Part shown: piece by piece, positions 51,933-61,366 of the stretch | Numbering within the stretch: the first letter of the stretch is position 1 | Layout of the letters: the number at the start of each line of letters is the position of its first letter | NCBI RefSeq assembly: GCF_013141725.1 | Contig: NZ_WHNZ01000041.1 | Coordinates: forward strand, 1-64,000 | Direction of reading: 5' to 3' | DNA length: 64,000 nt | Origin: Paenibacillus planticolens | GTDB lineage: Bacteria > Bacillota > Bacilli > Paenibacillales > NBRC-103111 | Made by a program: the position numbers and the translations under genes | Notes under the pieces: model-generated | Databases searched by the model: none | What the model saw: the letters and a program-made list of their open reading frames with translations, nothing else | Told to the model about the DNA's origin: nothing

Positions 51933-52565
51933 TTATGATTGGCCTAATTTATTTTCTTCGTACAAACGATACATGGCTTGAATCAGCGGCTCCGCTGGAT
52001 CGCGATTCAATAAATATAACGTCATTAAATATTGCAGCGGCAGCGCACAAGTATTGTTGCCTTCTTGTACAGCAACGAAGCCGGCTTCCAGAACCGGTCC
52101 ATGCTCCTCATGAAGCTCCAGATCGACGTAGATCTTTTGGTCCGGGAACTCTTCACGCACGGCTGACGCGCAGTAAGGGACAATATGTTTATCCAGCAGC
52201 TCTTTCGCCTCGTCTTCGGATTGCGGCGGATTAGGCAGCGGATGATTTTCCGGGCTTCTCAGCAAGTCCACAAAGAAGGAAGAAAGCCACAGTCCCGCGT
52301 TAGGATTCGTTTGGAAATTTCTCATAATTTCATTCAAGAAAAACCCACAAGAAGTGAACTTCTCTTCTGTTTTAAGTGTAAAAGCAAACATCGGGCCATA
52401 GGTCGGGTTATTTCCGATTTGTCCCTCGACTTCATATTCCGGAAATTGCGATTTCATAACTTCGTTCATGTGCTGAAACCAACTCATAATGATTTGGGCC
52501 TGCTCTTGTTCCAAGTTTGCAGCATTATTTTCTTCAGTTTGTGTATCGATCTCTTTTTCTGTCAT
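51933..52565 (-). CDS. Conserved-looking protein of unknown function (210 aa)
   Basis: An acidic soluble protein of 210 residues. It begins with a Glu/Asn-rich stretch and continues into two similar-sized halves, each with strand-rich segments (GPMFAFTLKTEEKF, VYVDLELHEEHGPVLEAGF approximated by the parts QKIYVDLELHEEHG and PVLEAGFVAV). ATG 52565 is chosen, with AGGAGG 11 nt upstream. I do not recognise the family. It lies between thrC and argS and is transcribed in the argS direction but after a 97-bp gap. Confidence 0.65.
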   Translation of the reverse strand: MTEKEIDTQTEENNAANLEQEQAQIIMSWFQHMNEVMKSQFPEYEVEGQIGNNPTYGPMFAFTLKTEEKFTSCGFFLNEIMRNFQTNPNAGLWLSSFFVDLLRSPENHPLPNPPQSEDEAKELLDKHIVPYCASAVREEFPDQKIYVDLELHEEHGPVLEAGFVAVQEGNNTCALPLQYLMTLYLLNRDPAEPLIQAMYRLYEENKLGQS

Positions 52566-52662
52566 TGTAATGAAAGCCTCCTGAATCATTCATATTGGCA
52601 CGAATATCCCTATTGTACCGCATTTGATCAAGTTCAGAAAGCTATTGTTGTATTTTAACGGC

Positions 52663-54549
52663 CTATAGTCGTTTAGGCGTCGGCATGCCAAGCAATTCAA
52701 GCGCTTGATGAAGGGTATGCTTCACCGTTTGTGTGATCCATAGGCGATGGGCCGCGTATTCTTCGCTCCCTTTTAAAACCGGGCAAGCGCTATAGAAATG
52801 ATTGAACAGAGATGCCAATTCAAATGCATAGTTGCAAATCAAGCTGGGCGTCAATTGCGAAGTCGCATTCTCCAAAGTTTCGGGCCAGTAAGCGATATGT
52901 CTGAGCAGATGGTACTCCTGAACTTCCAGCAGACTGCCTGTGAACCTGGTTTCCAATGTTTGCAAACGAGCATCTTTCTTCGCTTTGTCCAAAATGCTGT
53001 TCGCTCTTGTGTACGCATAGAGCAAATATACCCCTGTATTTCCCGTCACTTCCGTTGCTTGCTCTAGATCGAAAATCACTTCCGTCTGCAGCTGATATTT
53101 CAGCAAATAGTACCGGATCGCAGCCGCGGCGATGGATCTGCTGGATATTCCCGCTTTCCTTGAGCGTTTGGCTGCAATGACACTTTCCATGCGATCAAGC
53201 AAATCTGCGACCTTAATCCCGACGCCCTGACGGCCTGACATCGCATAAGAGCTTTTGCCTTCAGAGGTATCCATGCCCAAACCTGCCGCCGTGCCGGGAC
53301 TCAAGGAAACAACGCCATAGCTCACATGCTTGAGCTGGCTCGCTTGCTGATCGTACCCAAGAACCTCCAGCGCCAGCTTCACCATCTCTTGAGGATACTG
53401 CTGGCGATAATCAATCACATTAATGACCATATCTGCGTGCCCGATCGCTTTTTTGGTGCCTTGGACAGCCGTAGACCACAGGCGATCCTCCCATTTTTTA
53501 TAAACAAAATCGTTTTGCAGCAAACCGAATTTCCACAAATGATAGGCAATATCCTTCGCTGTGTAGGTAAGGATGCCATTAGAGCGGACGAGCACTTTAT
53601 CGCCTTGATATTCCAGATTGTCTGCGGCAGCTTCCCCCGCTTCATCCAGATTTTTCAGCACCCAGCAGCCTGCTAATTTCCCCTCTGTCACCTTATGAAA
53701 CATCTCCGTTTTGCTCAGCAGTTCAAAGGTTGTATCCCAAAATCCCGCCCGAACAATGCTGCTTTCCCAGACCAGCACATCATAGGAGATCCCGAACTGT
53801 TTCATTTCGTCCAACTGCTCGCGAACGATTCGCTCCGCCACCAAAGCGCCCATCCACGCAAGATTCGAAGTCCCGCTCTCGATTGCATGAAGAACCACTG
53901 AACGCTGTTCGGCAAGCTCCGGCTGAGCTTTATAGGCTTGATTCACCTTCGCGTAAGTTTCCCAGCAAAAATCCCCGAAGCGCGGAAAACTCCCCTCTGT
54001 TTGCGTATGAAGCATACCTACTACCGTATCTGCCAATTGATTCCCAAGGTCATCTATATAATTATGAACCTCCACCTCGTATCCGGCATGGGACAGCATG
54101 CGCGACAACGAATCCCCGATACAAGAATTTCTCAAATGGCCAACATGCGCCGCTTTATTGGGATTAATGGATGTGTGCTCCACCAACACTTTGGTTCCCT
54201 TTCTGGGATTCGTGCGTTCACCCGAAGTTGGATAAACACCAGAAGCCCAAACTTCCCAATCGATATAAAAATTCAAAAAGCCCGGCGCTACGGCAGCCAC
54301 TTTGCTGAACAGACCCTGTACACGCGCATTCTGCTCGATGCGGCTTTGCAGCTCCCCGGCGATCTGCATGGGGGCTTTTCGCCATATTTTAGCAAGCTGC
54401 ATCGCGATATTCGAGCTGTAATCCCCGTGCTCCGGATGTGCCGGATGCTCGGTCAAAATTTTCAAATGAGCCGGACGTTCGTTCCCGGACTCTTGGAACA
54501 TGGCCTCGACATGCTGCTCGATTTCTGCGGTTAAAAGCTGATGAATCAT
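52663..54549 (-). CDS. argS: Arginyl-tRNA synthetase
   Basis: A 628-residue class I synthetase. The N-terminal additional domain, the HIGH-like NPNKAAHVGHLRNSC and the catalytic core (YIDDLGNQLAD, YTAKDIAYHLWKFGL) are clear. C-terminal DALR anticodon-binding helices follow (YLLYAYTRANSIL, FNHFYSACPVL). The KMSKS loop is replaced by MSGRQGVGIK. ATG 54549 has GGGAGG 8 nt upstream. A T-box leader precedes it. Length is slightly above the usual 550-600. Confidence 0.93.
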   Translation of the reverse strand: MIHQLLTAEIEQHVEAMFQESGNERPAHLKILTEHPAHPEHGDYSSNIAMQLAKIWRKAPMQIAGELQSRIEQNARVQGLFSKVAAVAPGFLNFYIDWEVWASGVYPTSGERTNPRKGTKVLVEHTSINPNKAAHVGHLRNSCIGDSLSRMLSHAGYEVEVHNYIDDLGNQLADTVVGMLHTQTEGSFPRFGDFCWETYAKVNQAYKAQPELAEQRSVVLHAIESGTSNLAWMGALVAERIVREQLDEMKQFGISYDVLVWESSIVRAGFWDTTFELLSKTEMFHKVTEGKLAGCWVLKNLDEAGEAAADNLEYQGDKVLVRSNGILTYTAKDIAYHLWKFGLLQNDFVYKKWEDRLWSTAVQGTKKAIGHADMVINVIDYRQQYPQEMVKLALEVLGYDQQASQLKHVSYGVVSLSPGTAAGLGMDTSEGKSSYAMSGRQGVGIKVADLLDRMESVIAAKRSRKAGISSRSIAAAAIRYYLLKYQLQTEVIFDLEQATEVTGNTGVYLLYAYTRANSILDKAKKDARLQTLETRFTGSLLEVQEYHLLRHIAYWPETLENATSQLTPSLICNYAFELASLFNHFYSACPVLKGSEEYAAHRLWITQTVKHTLHQALELLGMPTPKRL

Positions 54550-54582
54550 CGTATTTTCCTCCCTAATGGCATAAATAGCATG

Positions 54583-54830
54583 CAAAAAAGCCCCCGTCTC
54601 TAAATAAGAGACGAGAGCTATTCATTCCCGCGGTACCACTCTAAGTGTTAAATCAGCAGATTTAACCCCTTTAAGCGATAACGGCGTATGCCGGATCTCC
54701 CTACACCTCGGTTCGGAAGACCATTTCCCAGGTCCGCTTCGCTCCTGACATTCGTACCGGTTCCCACCAATCCCGGCTCGCTGCGACTGTCCGACAAGAA
54801 CTACTATCCTGTTCATCAATGTTACTTATC
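54583..54830 (-). ncRNA. T-box leader riboswitch of argS
   Basis: The minus strand carries the T-box core GGTACCGCGG (54637-54628) and a terminator helix (GTCTCTTATTTAGAGAC followed by a U tract, about 54619-54590). Upstream segments fit stem I, including GGATTGGTGGGAACC. It senses uncharged tRNA and lets argS be transcribed when charging falls. The specifier is probably in GAACCGAGG near 54714-54706; CGA would be arginine, CCG proline. Confidence 0.88.
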
Positions 54831-54873
54831 ATGTTATGAATTGACTGAATATTACTGCAATACGACTCTATTG

Positions 54874-55740
54874 TCAAGAGGCAACCAGTTTCATCATCAG
54901 AATGCCGATGAACGCCAAAGCCAGTCCGGACTGCTCCATCCTCGAAAATCTATCTTTCAAAACAAACCGCGTGTACAGGAGTACAATCAGCACATTCAGT
55001 GCGACAACTGCAGAGACTAAGCCTGCTTTGCCATGATCAAAACCATGAAGAATAAAGATCATGCCGACCACATTCGTAATCCCCACGATCATGCCAAATA
55101 GAAAAGTCCGGCGTTCCGTCCAATTTCCCTTGGCAGCCTGTTGATTTCCCTCCTGCTTCTGATCTTTCAACCACCAAAGGCCGAAACAGACGGTTCCTGT
55201 AGCAAACATACAAAACAGCGTCGGAAATAACGGGGCTGAAACCAACGTTGTCCATTTACCGGTCAAATCGTTTCCGGCAAATAGAATCATAGCCAGCGCT
55301 CCCCATCCCGCGCCTTGCAAGTTTTTCAGCGTAATATCATTGGAATAACGGACGACCAGAATCCCGATAACAATAATGAAAAAGGCTAAGAACTGCATCA
55401 TATTCAATCGTTCATCCCAAATCAAATATGCGACAAACACCACAATGACAGACGGCAAGCCGGTTAGGATGGCGACCAGCGACGCTTTGCCTACGGCAAA
55501 GCCCTTGAACATGCTGGCATTGGCCCCGAAGGAAAACAGCCCCATTTGACAGCCGATCAGCGCAGTCAACGTCCAAGACTGTTGTAAAAGTATAGCGCAG
55601 ATGCCGCTAATCAACGCCCCCATGAAAAATGTGCCGCACAGCAGCACATTTCGATTTAATGATTGCTGGCTGGTCCAGTGATACAGAATGCCCCGCAGCC
55701 CGAAACTGAAAGCCGCAAGTACAGAATACATGAGCCACAT
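54874..55740 (-). CDS. EamA/DMT family transporter
   Basis: About 288 residues with ten membrane helices and the internal repeat typical of drug/metabolite transporters. The start MWLMYSVLAAFSFGLRGILY and the second repeat beginning LQGAGWGALAMILFAGND support this. ATG 55740 is likely; AAAGGGG lies about 11 nt upstream. Longer frames to 55791 lack a site. Substrate unknown. It lies upstream of the argS T-box on the same strand. Confidence 0.82.
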   Translation of the reverse strand: MWLMYSVLAAFSFGLRGILYHWTSQQSLNRNVLLCGTFFMGALISGICAILLQQSWTLTALIGCQMGLFSFGANASMFKGFAVGKASLVAILTGLPSVIVVFVAYLIWDERLNMMQFLAFFIIVIGILVVRYSNDITLKNLQGAGWGALAMILFAGNDLTGKWTTLVSAPLFPTLFCMFATGTVCFGLWWLKDQKQEGNQQAAKGNWTERRTFLFGMIVGITNVVGMIFILHGFDHGKAGLVSAVVALNVLIVLLYTRFVLKDRFSRMEQSGLALAFIGILMMKLVAS

Positions 55741-55799
55741 TCGTACAGCTACCCCTTTCTTTCGCATGCAAAGATCGGGTAATTTTACCACATTAATGA

Positions 55800-58031
55800 T
55801 TATTGGACAACACTTGGTTGCAGCAAAAGCTGTTCAAGAATCGCATCTCCGTTTGCAGAAACCTTCACTTCGGCGAACTTCGCATTTTGTTCGTATTCCC
55901 TGCCGGTTCCTTCTGGAATGAAAAACGATTCAATCCCATATTCAATCCTCCCATAACCGATTCGGGTCCCATTCAAACGAACTTCACCGGGAGCAAGCGA
56001 CTCCCCCTTCGAATAAACGCGGCTGTATTCATATACACCTGTCGAAGCGTTCGGAGCGAGCACGACTGAGATTTTCCGCTTGGACGTCAAGGCTTCATTC
56101 TTTTGATTGAAAATAGGAGGCTCAGAGATCTTGTAGCGCAGACGCACATAATCGCCTTGAATGAGCGAACGCGGGTCTAACGGCTCAAGCTGAAGCTTAA
56201 CTAGCTGACCGTGCGACAGCAGCCACTCACTTTTGCCGATTTGTATGGACATAGCCGCGATTTGCAGCAGTACAAGTACCCCTATCAGGAATCGATTCGC
56301 CGTATAACTTGCATGATCCGCCGGTTCCACCGCTTCTGAACGATGTCTCTTTTCATACCATATAGTAAAGCCCAGAATCAAGATTCCGATCATGGCGAAC
56401 GTAACCGATTTGTGCAGCAGCTTCCAGGCCAGATCATAATATTTGTACACGAGATAGGCCGCCCAAAAGCCCATCGACCAAGCGTAAATCCATCGGACAT
56501 TCCGCACCTTGCTTACGATTAAGGCAAGCACAACAACTAGAAAGAAAAGCGCATTGATCAAATAATACCAATAGGATTCGGTGATAAAGGTAAGGATAAA
56601 TAGCGTCATTAGAAACGAAGGATAGCTGCTGTATAAGACCGGCTGCCGAACAGCTCCATTCTTAATAAGCTGCCCGCAGACAAAGATTATGAATAATATA
56701 CTGGTAATCACGGATAGTACAATGACTCCGCTATTGAGCCAATTGAATAAAATGACTGCGGCAATCAGAACAGCTGCAAGGAAGAAAAAGATACGCTGCA
56801 CGATCCCGTTGATATAGACAAAAGCCCCTACAGCAAGTACCAAAAAAACCAAAAGAAAAGGCACATTTTCAGAAAATGCTGCCGCTCCCGCCCCAAGCAG
56901 CAATCCGCTGATGAGAACCGTGTATCGGACTAAGGCATTTACCTTTTTGGCCAGGACCATGCCTGTGACCACGACAAGCCCAAATCCGATCAACACGTTC
57001 ACTGGCTCTTGAAAACCCAGCACCAAAGTGACAAAACCGATAACCGTCAAACTGCCTAGCAGTGAGCCGATCATAACGACTGAAACGGTCAGAACGCGTA
57101 CGACCCATTTGGTGAAGTCACTCTCCGGTTTATCACTTTCGTTTGTTTCATTTCTGCGCTCATCTGTCTCTGACGGCACCGTTGCGGGCTGCCATGCACG
57201 AATAAAAGTCATAAATTTCACGTTGCCACCGATGAACAAAATCACAAATAATAAACTGACAATGAAAAATAGCTCGTTATGATAGTGCACGATGAGTTCA
57301 ATGTATTTAGACATAGTGGTGATAGAAATCCACAGGCCTGAGAATAGCAGGTAAGCCTTGTTTCTCGTTCGGTATGTGTACCAAATAGCGGCTGCAAGCG
57401 CTGCAATCAGAGGCAGGTTCATGATAACACCATAGTGTTCAAAAGCTTGCGAATTTGATACCACGAGTAAAATACCTATGCTTGCTTGAAATGAGGTCCA
57501 CTTTAATAACGGCGAGTTTAGCATTCCACGCTCCGTCAGCACATAGAGGATGCCGTTAACAACGACCATGCCTAACCAAATCGCGATCTGGACAACTTCC
57601 GATTCCGTCATCCCTTCCCATCGCGGAAAAAAATAGATCCCATATGCCAAATGGCCAAGGATATAAGAAAGAATGTAAAAGGGCTGCCATTTCGTCAGAA
57701 CAGCTAAGAGGAAAGCCGGTATAAACCAAACAGCAAACAAAGTGTAGCTGTCGGCATGTGAGTTATAGGTTTGCCCAATGAGTCCGACACCTACGCCAAA
57801 TGACACACAGCTTGCAAATAAGCTGAGCTTGCTTAGAAACTGGCGGCCTGCTTGGCGTGAAAGCCAAACGGATAGTCCATAGAAGCCGAGTATGAGCAAA
57901 TAGACAGGAATGAATTTCTCCCAGCGGTTTAACTTCTCCCAATTCGTTGCAAAGAAATATACAATGGCGGTTAAAAGGGAGCTGGATCCCAATACATAGC
58001 CCAATTGAATCGTAACCCATTTCGATCTCAT
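55800..58031 (-). CDS. Large membrane protein: DUF2157-like, DUF4401-like and GDYXXLXY regions fused
   Basis: A 743-residue protein with about 20 predicted membrane helices. The first 300 residues resemble DUF2157 (YVLGSSSLLTAIVYFFATNWEKL). The middle is a second helix-rich block like DUF4401. The last 150 residues form a soluble domain containing GDYVRLRY, the motif that names the GDYXXLXY family. In many genomes these are separate neighbouring genes. GAGGAGG lies 10 nt before the ATG. Function unknown. Confidence 0.8.
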   Translation of the reverse strand: MRSKWVTIQLGYVLGSSSLLTAIVYFFATNWEKLNRWEKFIPVYLLILGFYGLSVWLSRQAGRQFLSKLSLFASCVSFGVGVGLIGQTYNSHADSYTLFAVWFIPAFLLAVLTKWQPFYILSYILGHLAYGIYFFPRWEGMTESEVVQIAIWLGMVVVNGILYVLTERGMLNSPLLKWTSFQASIGILLVVSNSQAFEHYGVIMNLPLIAALAAAIWYTYRTRNKAYLLFSGLWISITTMSKYIELIVHYHNELFFIVSLLFVILFIGGNVKFMTFIRAWQPATVPSETDERRNETNESDKPESDFTKWVVRVLTVSVVMIGSLLGSLTVIGFVTLVLGFQEPVNVLIGFGLVVVTGMVLAKKVNALVRYTVLISGLLLGAGAAAFSENVPFLLVFLVLAVGAFVYINGIVQRIFFFLAAVLIAAVILFNWLNSGVIVLSVITSILFIIFVCGQLIKNGAVRQPVLYSSYPSFLMTLFILTFITESYWYYLINALFFLVVVLALIVSKVRNVRWIYAWSMGFWAAYLVYKYYDLAWKLLHKSVTFAMIGILILGFTIWYEKRHRSEAVEPADHASYTANRFLIGVLVLLQIAAMSIQIGKSEWLLSHGQLVKLQLEPLDPRSLIQGDYVRLRYKISEPPIFNQKNEALTSKRKISVVLAPNASTGVYEYSRVYSKGESLAPGEVRLNGTRIGYGRIEYGIESFFIPEGTGREYEQNAKFAEVKVSANGDAILEQLLLQPSVVQ

Positions 58032-58194
58032 GATGAGTTAACCTCCTCTCGTCTTACTTCTAATTGTACTTGAGTTAGCCGCTTTGAGAAGTACTATCTA
58101 TTCCTAGTACCTGATCATTAACCTTCCATTGCATGACAAAAAAGCCGATTCTACCTTTAGGGCAATAATCGGCTGTGTGTGCATATGCGGGATG

Positions 58195-58563
58195 CTATCC
58201 TTTTTTTACTACAGGTATCGTATCCTCCTTATCATTCCATTTGATATGAAGTTTAAAGTTCTCTTCCTCAACATAAGGCGTTTCTTTGATAGACTTTCCG
58301 GTTATTTTCAAATTTTTCGAGCTCGTTTCGCTAGTGCCTGTTTGTTTGAAATTTTCGCTTTGCATAAACGAGTAGCTAACATTTTTAACAGACTGACTGT
58401 CTTTTCCAATATACGTGATCGCATATTCTTTGACTTGATCGGATGGATTTACCGTACATTCCACCCGCCAGTTCTCCGTTTTCCCGATAAATTCAATAGG
58501 CTTAGAGCATCCTATCATTCCGAGTAAGCTTACTAGCATCAGGCATACCATCCATCGTCTCAT
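58195..58563 (-). CDS. Small lipoprotein of unknown function
   Basis: A 122-residue protein with a lipoprotein signal peptide and lipobox LLGMIGC, C19 being the acylated residue. The mature part is a beta-rich, lysine- and glutamate-rich domain exposed outside the membrane. AAAGGGG lies 7 nt before the ATG. It is 24 bp downstream of the sensor kinase gene and is probably in its operon, perhaps as a signal-modifying partner. Confidence 0.75.
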   Translation of the reverse strand: MRRWMVCLMLVSLLGMIGCSKPIEFIGKTENWRVECTVNPSDQVKEYAITYIGKDSQSVKNVSYSFMQSENFKQTGTSETSSKNLKITGKSIKETPYVEEENFKLHIKWNDKEDTIPVVKKG

Positions 58564-58587
58564 AGCAATGCCCCTTTACTAATTCTA

Positions 58588-60144
58588 TTATACAAGCTTT
58601 AATTTTACGAAAAAATGAATCTGTCCCCCGCTTTGCTCCGCCCAAATGGCGCCTTCGTGCGACTCCACAATACTTTTGGCAATGGCGAGCCCCAATCCCG
58701 ACCCTCCTGTATGGGAAGAGCGCGCTGTGTCAACCCGATAGAACCGATCGAATAACTGCTGTAAGGCGTCGTCGCTAAGCCATTCTGCTTGATTGCTAAC
58801 TTGCACAGTGACATAGCGGTAATCGTGGCGAAGAGTGACCGTGATCGACCCCGGCTTCAAGCTGTACTTCAGCGCATTTCCCATGAGATTCTCGAGGACA
58901 CGTATCATCTTATCCACATCAATGCGAACCAGCAGCCGTTCCTTTGGGATCGTGCGGTTGATTGTAAGCTGCTGCTCCTCGGCTGGTGTGACAAATTCCT
59001 CAAGCAATTGGTCCAATAGTTCGTTGATCGCCACACCTTCTTTGTAAAGAGGCACGTCGCGATTGGATAATTTCGTATACTCGAACAAGTCATCAATGAG
59101 CAGCTTCAGCTTTTCAGATTTATTGTAGGCAATGCTTACATAGCTTGCCGCCTGCTCAGGTGTCTCGTAGCCTTTATCTTGCAGCAGCCGCAAATAACCC
59201 ATGATGAGCGTTAGAGGTGTGCGTAAATCATGCGAAACATTCGTAATCAGCTCGCGCTTCAAACGCTCGTTTCGTCTTTCCTCCTCCATCCTTTTCTGCA
59301 AATCCTCCGCCATGAAGTTCAGATCCCGGGCTAGGGAACCAAGCTCATCTTGACTGCGTTCGATGACACGGTAATCCAAGTTCCCCGTCGCAATGACGCG
59401 CAAACCACTGGCCAGTTCCTCCACGTGGCGCATCTTCTTTTGCGTCATGAAGTAGAACAAAAGGATAAAAGCAGCAACAGCAATCAGCAAGGACAGCGGG
59501 CTTTGACCCTTTCGATACGTAATGTGCGGTTCCGGGATGCCGGAGACAATCAGATAAGATTTTTGTCCCATATAGTTGACTGGGTAAAAACTGGAAAATT
59601 CTTTTCGGCCATAATCCTGATCCGTCCGGGCATTCATCGCGTTACTGATCACATTGTGAATTTCGACATTTGTTTCCGCAGCATTTTGGCTGCGGTATAC
59701 GACACGGCCCTCCAGGTCCGTTATGAGCACCTTAAACTTCTGATCATTCATCCAGTTCACATGATTTTCGAAGAACTCCGGCCTCCCTCCCTCACTTTCG
59801 CTACCGGCCATATCTGTTTGTTTTTGGAGTGCCGATAGTTCATTAACCAAGCCGCGAGTCTCATTATCTATTCGTTCAATTCCGTACTTATAGTCAATAA
59901 CAGCCAGCTGCTTCATTTCGCCAAACAAATTAGAACTGATGCCGTAAGTCAGCAATCCCGCCAACAAACAGATGCCAAAGGTTAGCATCAACTGCATCCG
60001 CAGGCTCCGCTGCACATGCCTAATACTAAGCTTATATAGCATTCCAACCCAAACTATCAGCTTTAGAAGCAGGTTGAACGGGAATAAGGTAAATGGAAAT
60101 CGGTTGAGCCTAGCGTAAAGATCGAAATCGGTTCGATTATTCAA
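58588..60144 (-). CDS. Sensor histidine kinase, HAMP-HisKA type
   Basis: A 518-residue kinase. Two membrane helices (about 50-70 and 212-230) enclose an extracellular sensor domain of about 140 residues. HAMP follows (RVIATGNLDYRVIERSQDELG) and then the H box ELITNVSHDLRTPLTLIMGY, split here as NVSHDLRTPLTL. ATPase boxes are MGNALKYSLKPG and GGSGLGLAIAKSIVESH. The start is TTG, inside the end of the intact-frame regulator gene. It should phosphorylate the regulator at 60137-60822, whose DNA-binding end is frameshifted. Confidence 0.88.
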   Translation of the reverse strand: MNNRTDFDLYARLNRFPFTLFPFNLLLKLIVWVGMLYKLSIRHVQRSLRMQLMLTFGICLLAGLLTYGISSNLFGEMKQLAVIDYKYGIERIDNETRGLVNELSALQKQTDMAGSESEGGRPEFFENHVNWMNDQKFKVLITDLEGRVVYRSQNAAETNVEIHNVISNAMNARTDQDYGRKEFSSFYPVNYMGQKSYLIVSGIPEPHITYRKGQSPLSLLIAVAAFILLFYFMTQKKMRHVEELASGLRVIATGNLDYRVIERSQDELGSLARDLNFMAEDLQKRMEEERRNERLKRELITNVSHDLRTPLTLIMGYLRLLQDKGYETPEQAASYVSIAYNKSEKLKLLIDDLFEYTKLSNRDVPLYKEGVAINELLDQLLEEFVTPAEEQQLTINRTIPKERLLVRIDVDKMIRVLENLMGNALKYSLKPGSITVTLRHDYRYVTVQVSNQAEWLSDDALQQLFDRFYRVDTARSSHTGGSGLGLAIAKSIVESHEGAIWAEQSGGQIHFFVKLKLV

Positions 60145-60822
60145 CTTTGTAGCCTACCCCCCATACCGTTTTTATAAATCTCGGTTTTCTTGGATTTTGT
60201 TCAATTTTTTCGCGAATTTTACGGATATGCACCATGACCGTATTGTCGGAGCCTCTTCCTTCCAAATCGTTTCATACAGTTTTTCCGAACTCCACACCAT
60301 CCCTCGGTTGCGGACCAGCACCTCAAGAATGGCGAATTCCCTCGGGGTTAGCTTAATTTCTTTCCCTTCCAGCCTGACTTCGTGCGTCTGTGTGTTGATC
60401 GAAAGATCATCTACTTCAAGCTCGTGATCCTTGTTCACATGAGGCACATTAAGCCTGGTGTAACGGCGCAGTTGCGATTTGATTCGGGCGATAAGTTCCA
60501 AGGGATTAAACGGTTTACTCATATAATCGTCGGCGCCTGAGCTTAAGCCCCAGATTTTATCCATATCTTGACTCTTTGCAGAGAGCATGATGATCGGCAT
60601 ATTTTTTTGCTCTCGGATTTTAAAGCAGGCTTCGATTCCATCCATGGTCGGCATCATAATGTCGAGTACGATCAAATCGACCTCTTCCTTTTGAAGCACC
60701 TGTAAGGCTTCTTCTCCATTAGCAGCTCGGAGCAATAGATAGCCTTCATTTTTCAAATAGATGGCCAGCATATCGATAATTTCTTTCTCGTCGTCGACAA
60801 GGAGTATCGTGGGTTGTGCCAT
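60137..60822 (-). pseudogene. OmpR-family response regulator, frameshifted in its DNA-binding domain
   Basis: The receiver domain (DD 10-11, D54 in IVLDIMMP, lysine in MSKPFNP) and first half of the winged helix (LTPREFAILEVLVRNRGMVWS) are intact. After IWKEEA (about 60251) the frame runs into unrelated residues and stops at 60172. A shift of one base at GAGGCTCC restores SDNTVMVHIRKIREKIE and VWGVGYKVE and a stop at 60139-60137, which overlaps the kinase start by 8 bp as is normal for such pairs. One missing G would explain it. The protein as read lacks its recognition helix. Possible causes are a real mutation or an assembly error. Confidence 0.88.
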
Positions 60823-60984
60823 TCCGGCTACCCTCCTTTACAATTCTGTGAAAATAAGAAAAAGCTCATTTAAACCCTATGTACTGTGTTATGCGTTGCG
60901 GATATATCCATACCGTATCAAGTTGATCTGGTAAATACAACCAAAAAGTTGATAGCTATCATGAGACCTAGTGTAGACGGTGAA

Positions 60985-61024
60985 TCTTAACAAATTATGG
61001 GGACAATTCTTAAGATTATCTTAA
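60985..61024. promoter_or_regulatory. TCTTAA direct repeats upstream of the regulator gene
   Basis: TCTTAA occurs at 60985-60990, 61008-61013 and 61019-61024. The last two are 11 bp apart, the spacing used by OmpR-type regulators. They lie about 165-200 bp before the regulator ATG. Autoregulation is inferred. The 544-bp gap 60823-61366 otherwise holds structured repeat B and no gene. Confidence 0.35.
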
Positions 61025-61060
61025 CGGAGCTTCCGGATCACCATCGTCCATCCTATCAGT

Positions 61061-61238
61061 GGGAACTCCATTCCCTTATTTCGGCGAAAAGCGGAATTTC
61101 GGGCGTCCTAGGGGAACTACAGGGTCTTATTTCACCTCAATGATCTATAAATCCGCTCGCATGGTGGAATAGCGGAACCTAGTTCCCGCTCCCTTGCCGA
61201 AAGGGCAGTTTCTAGCCAAATAGCGCCCTGTAGTTCCC
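61061..61238. repeat. Quadripartite structured repeat, element B (178 bp)
   Basis: Plus units start at 61061 (GGGAACTCCATTCCCTTATT) and 61112 (GGGAACTACAGGGTCTTATT). Minus units have 5' ends at 61187 (GGGAACTAGGTTCCGCTATT) and 61238 (GGGAACTACAGGGCGCTATT). The pair spacing is 51 bp in both. Length equals element A exactly, and two unit sequences are nearly identical to units of A. Confidence 0.85.
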
Positions 61239-61366
61239 CCTCTTTTCCAGAGGATCACGGAGACTGGAGACTCGCCGTCACTGCATGAAAGAATAGACAT
61301 GCTTCGCCTTTCCAAAATTAAAAAACCAGCCCGGAGGCTGGCGGATAAACTCATGAGCTTTTTCGT

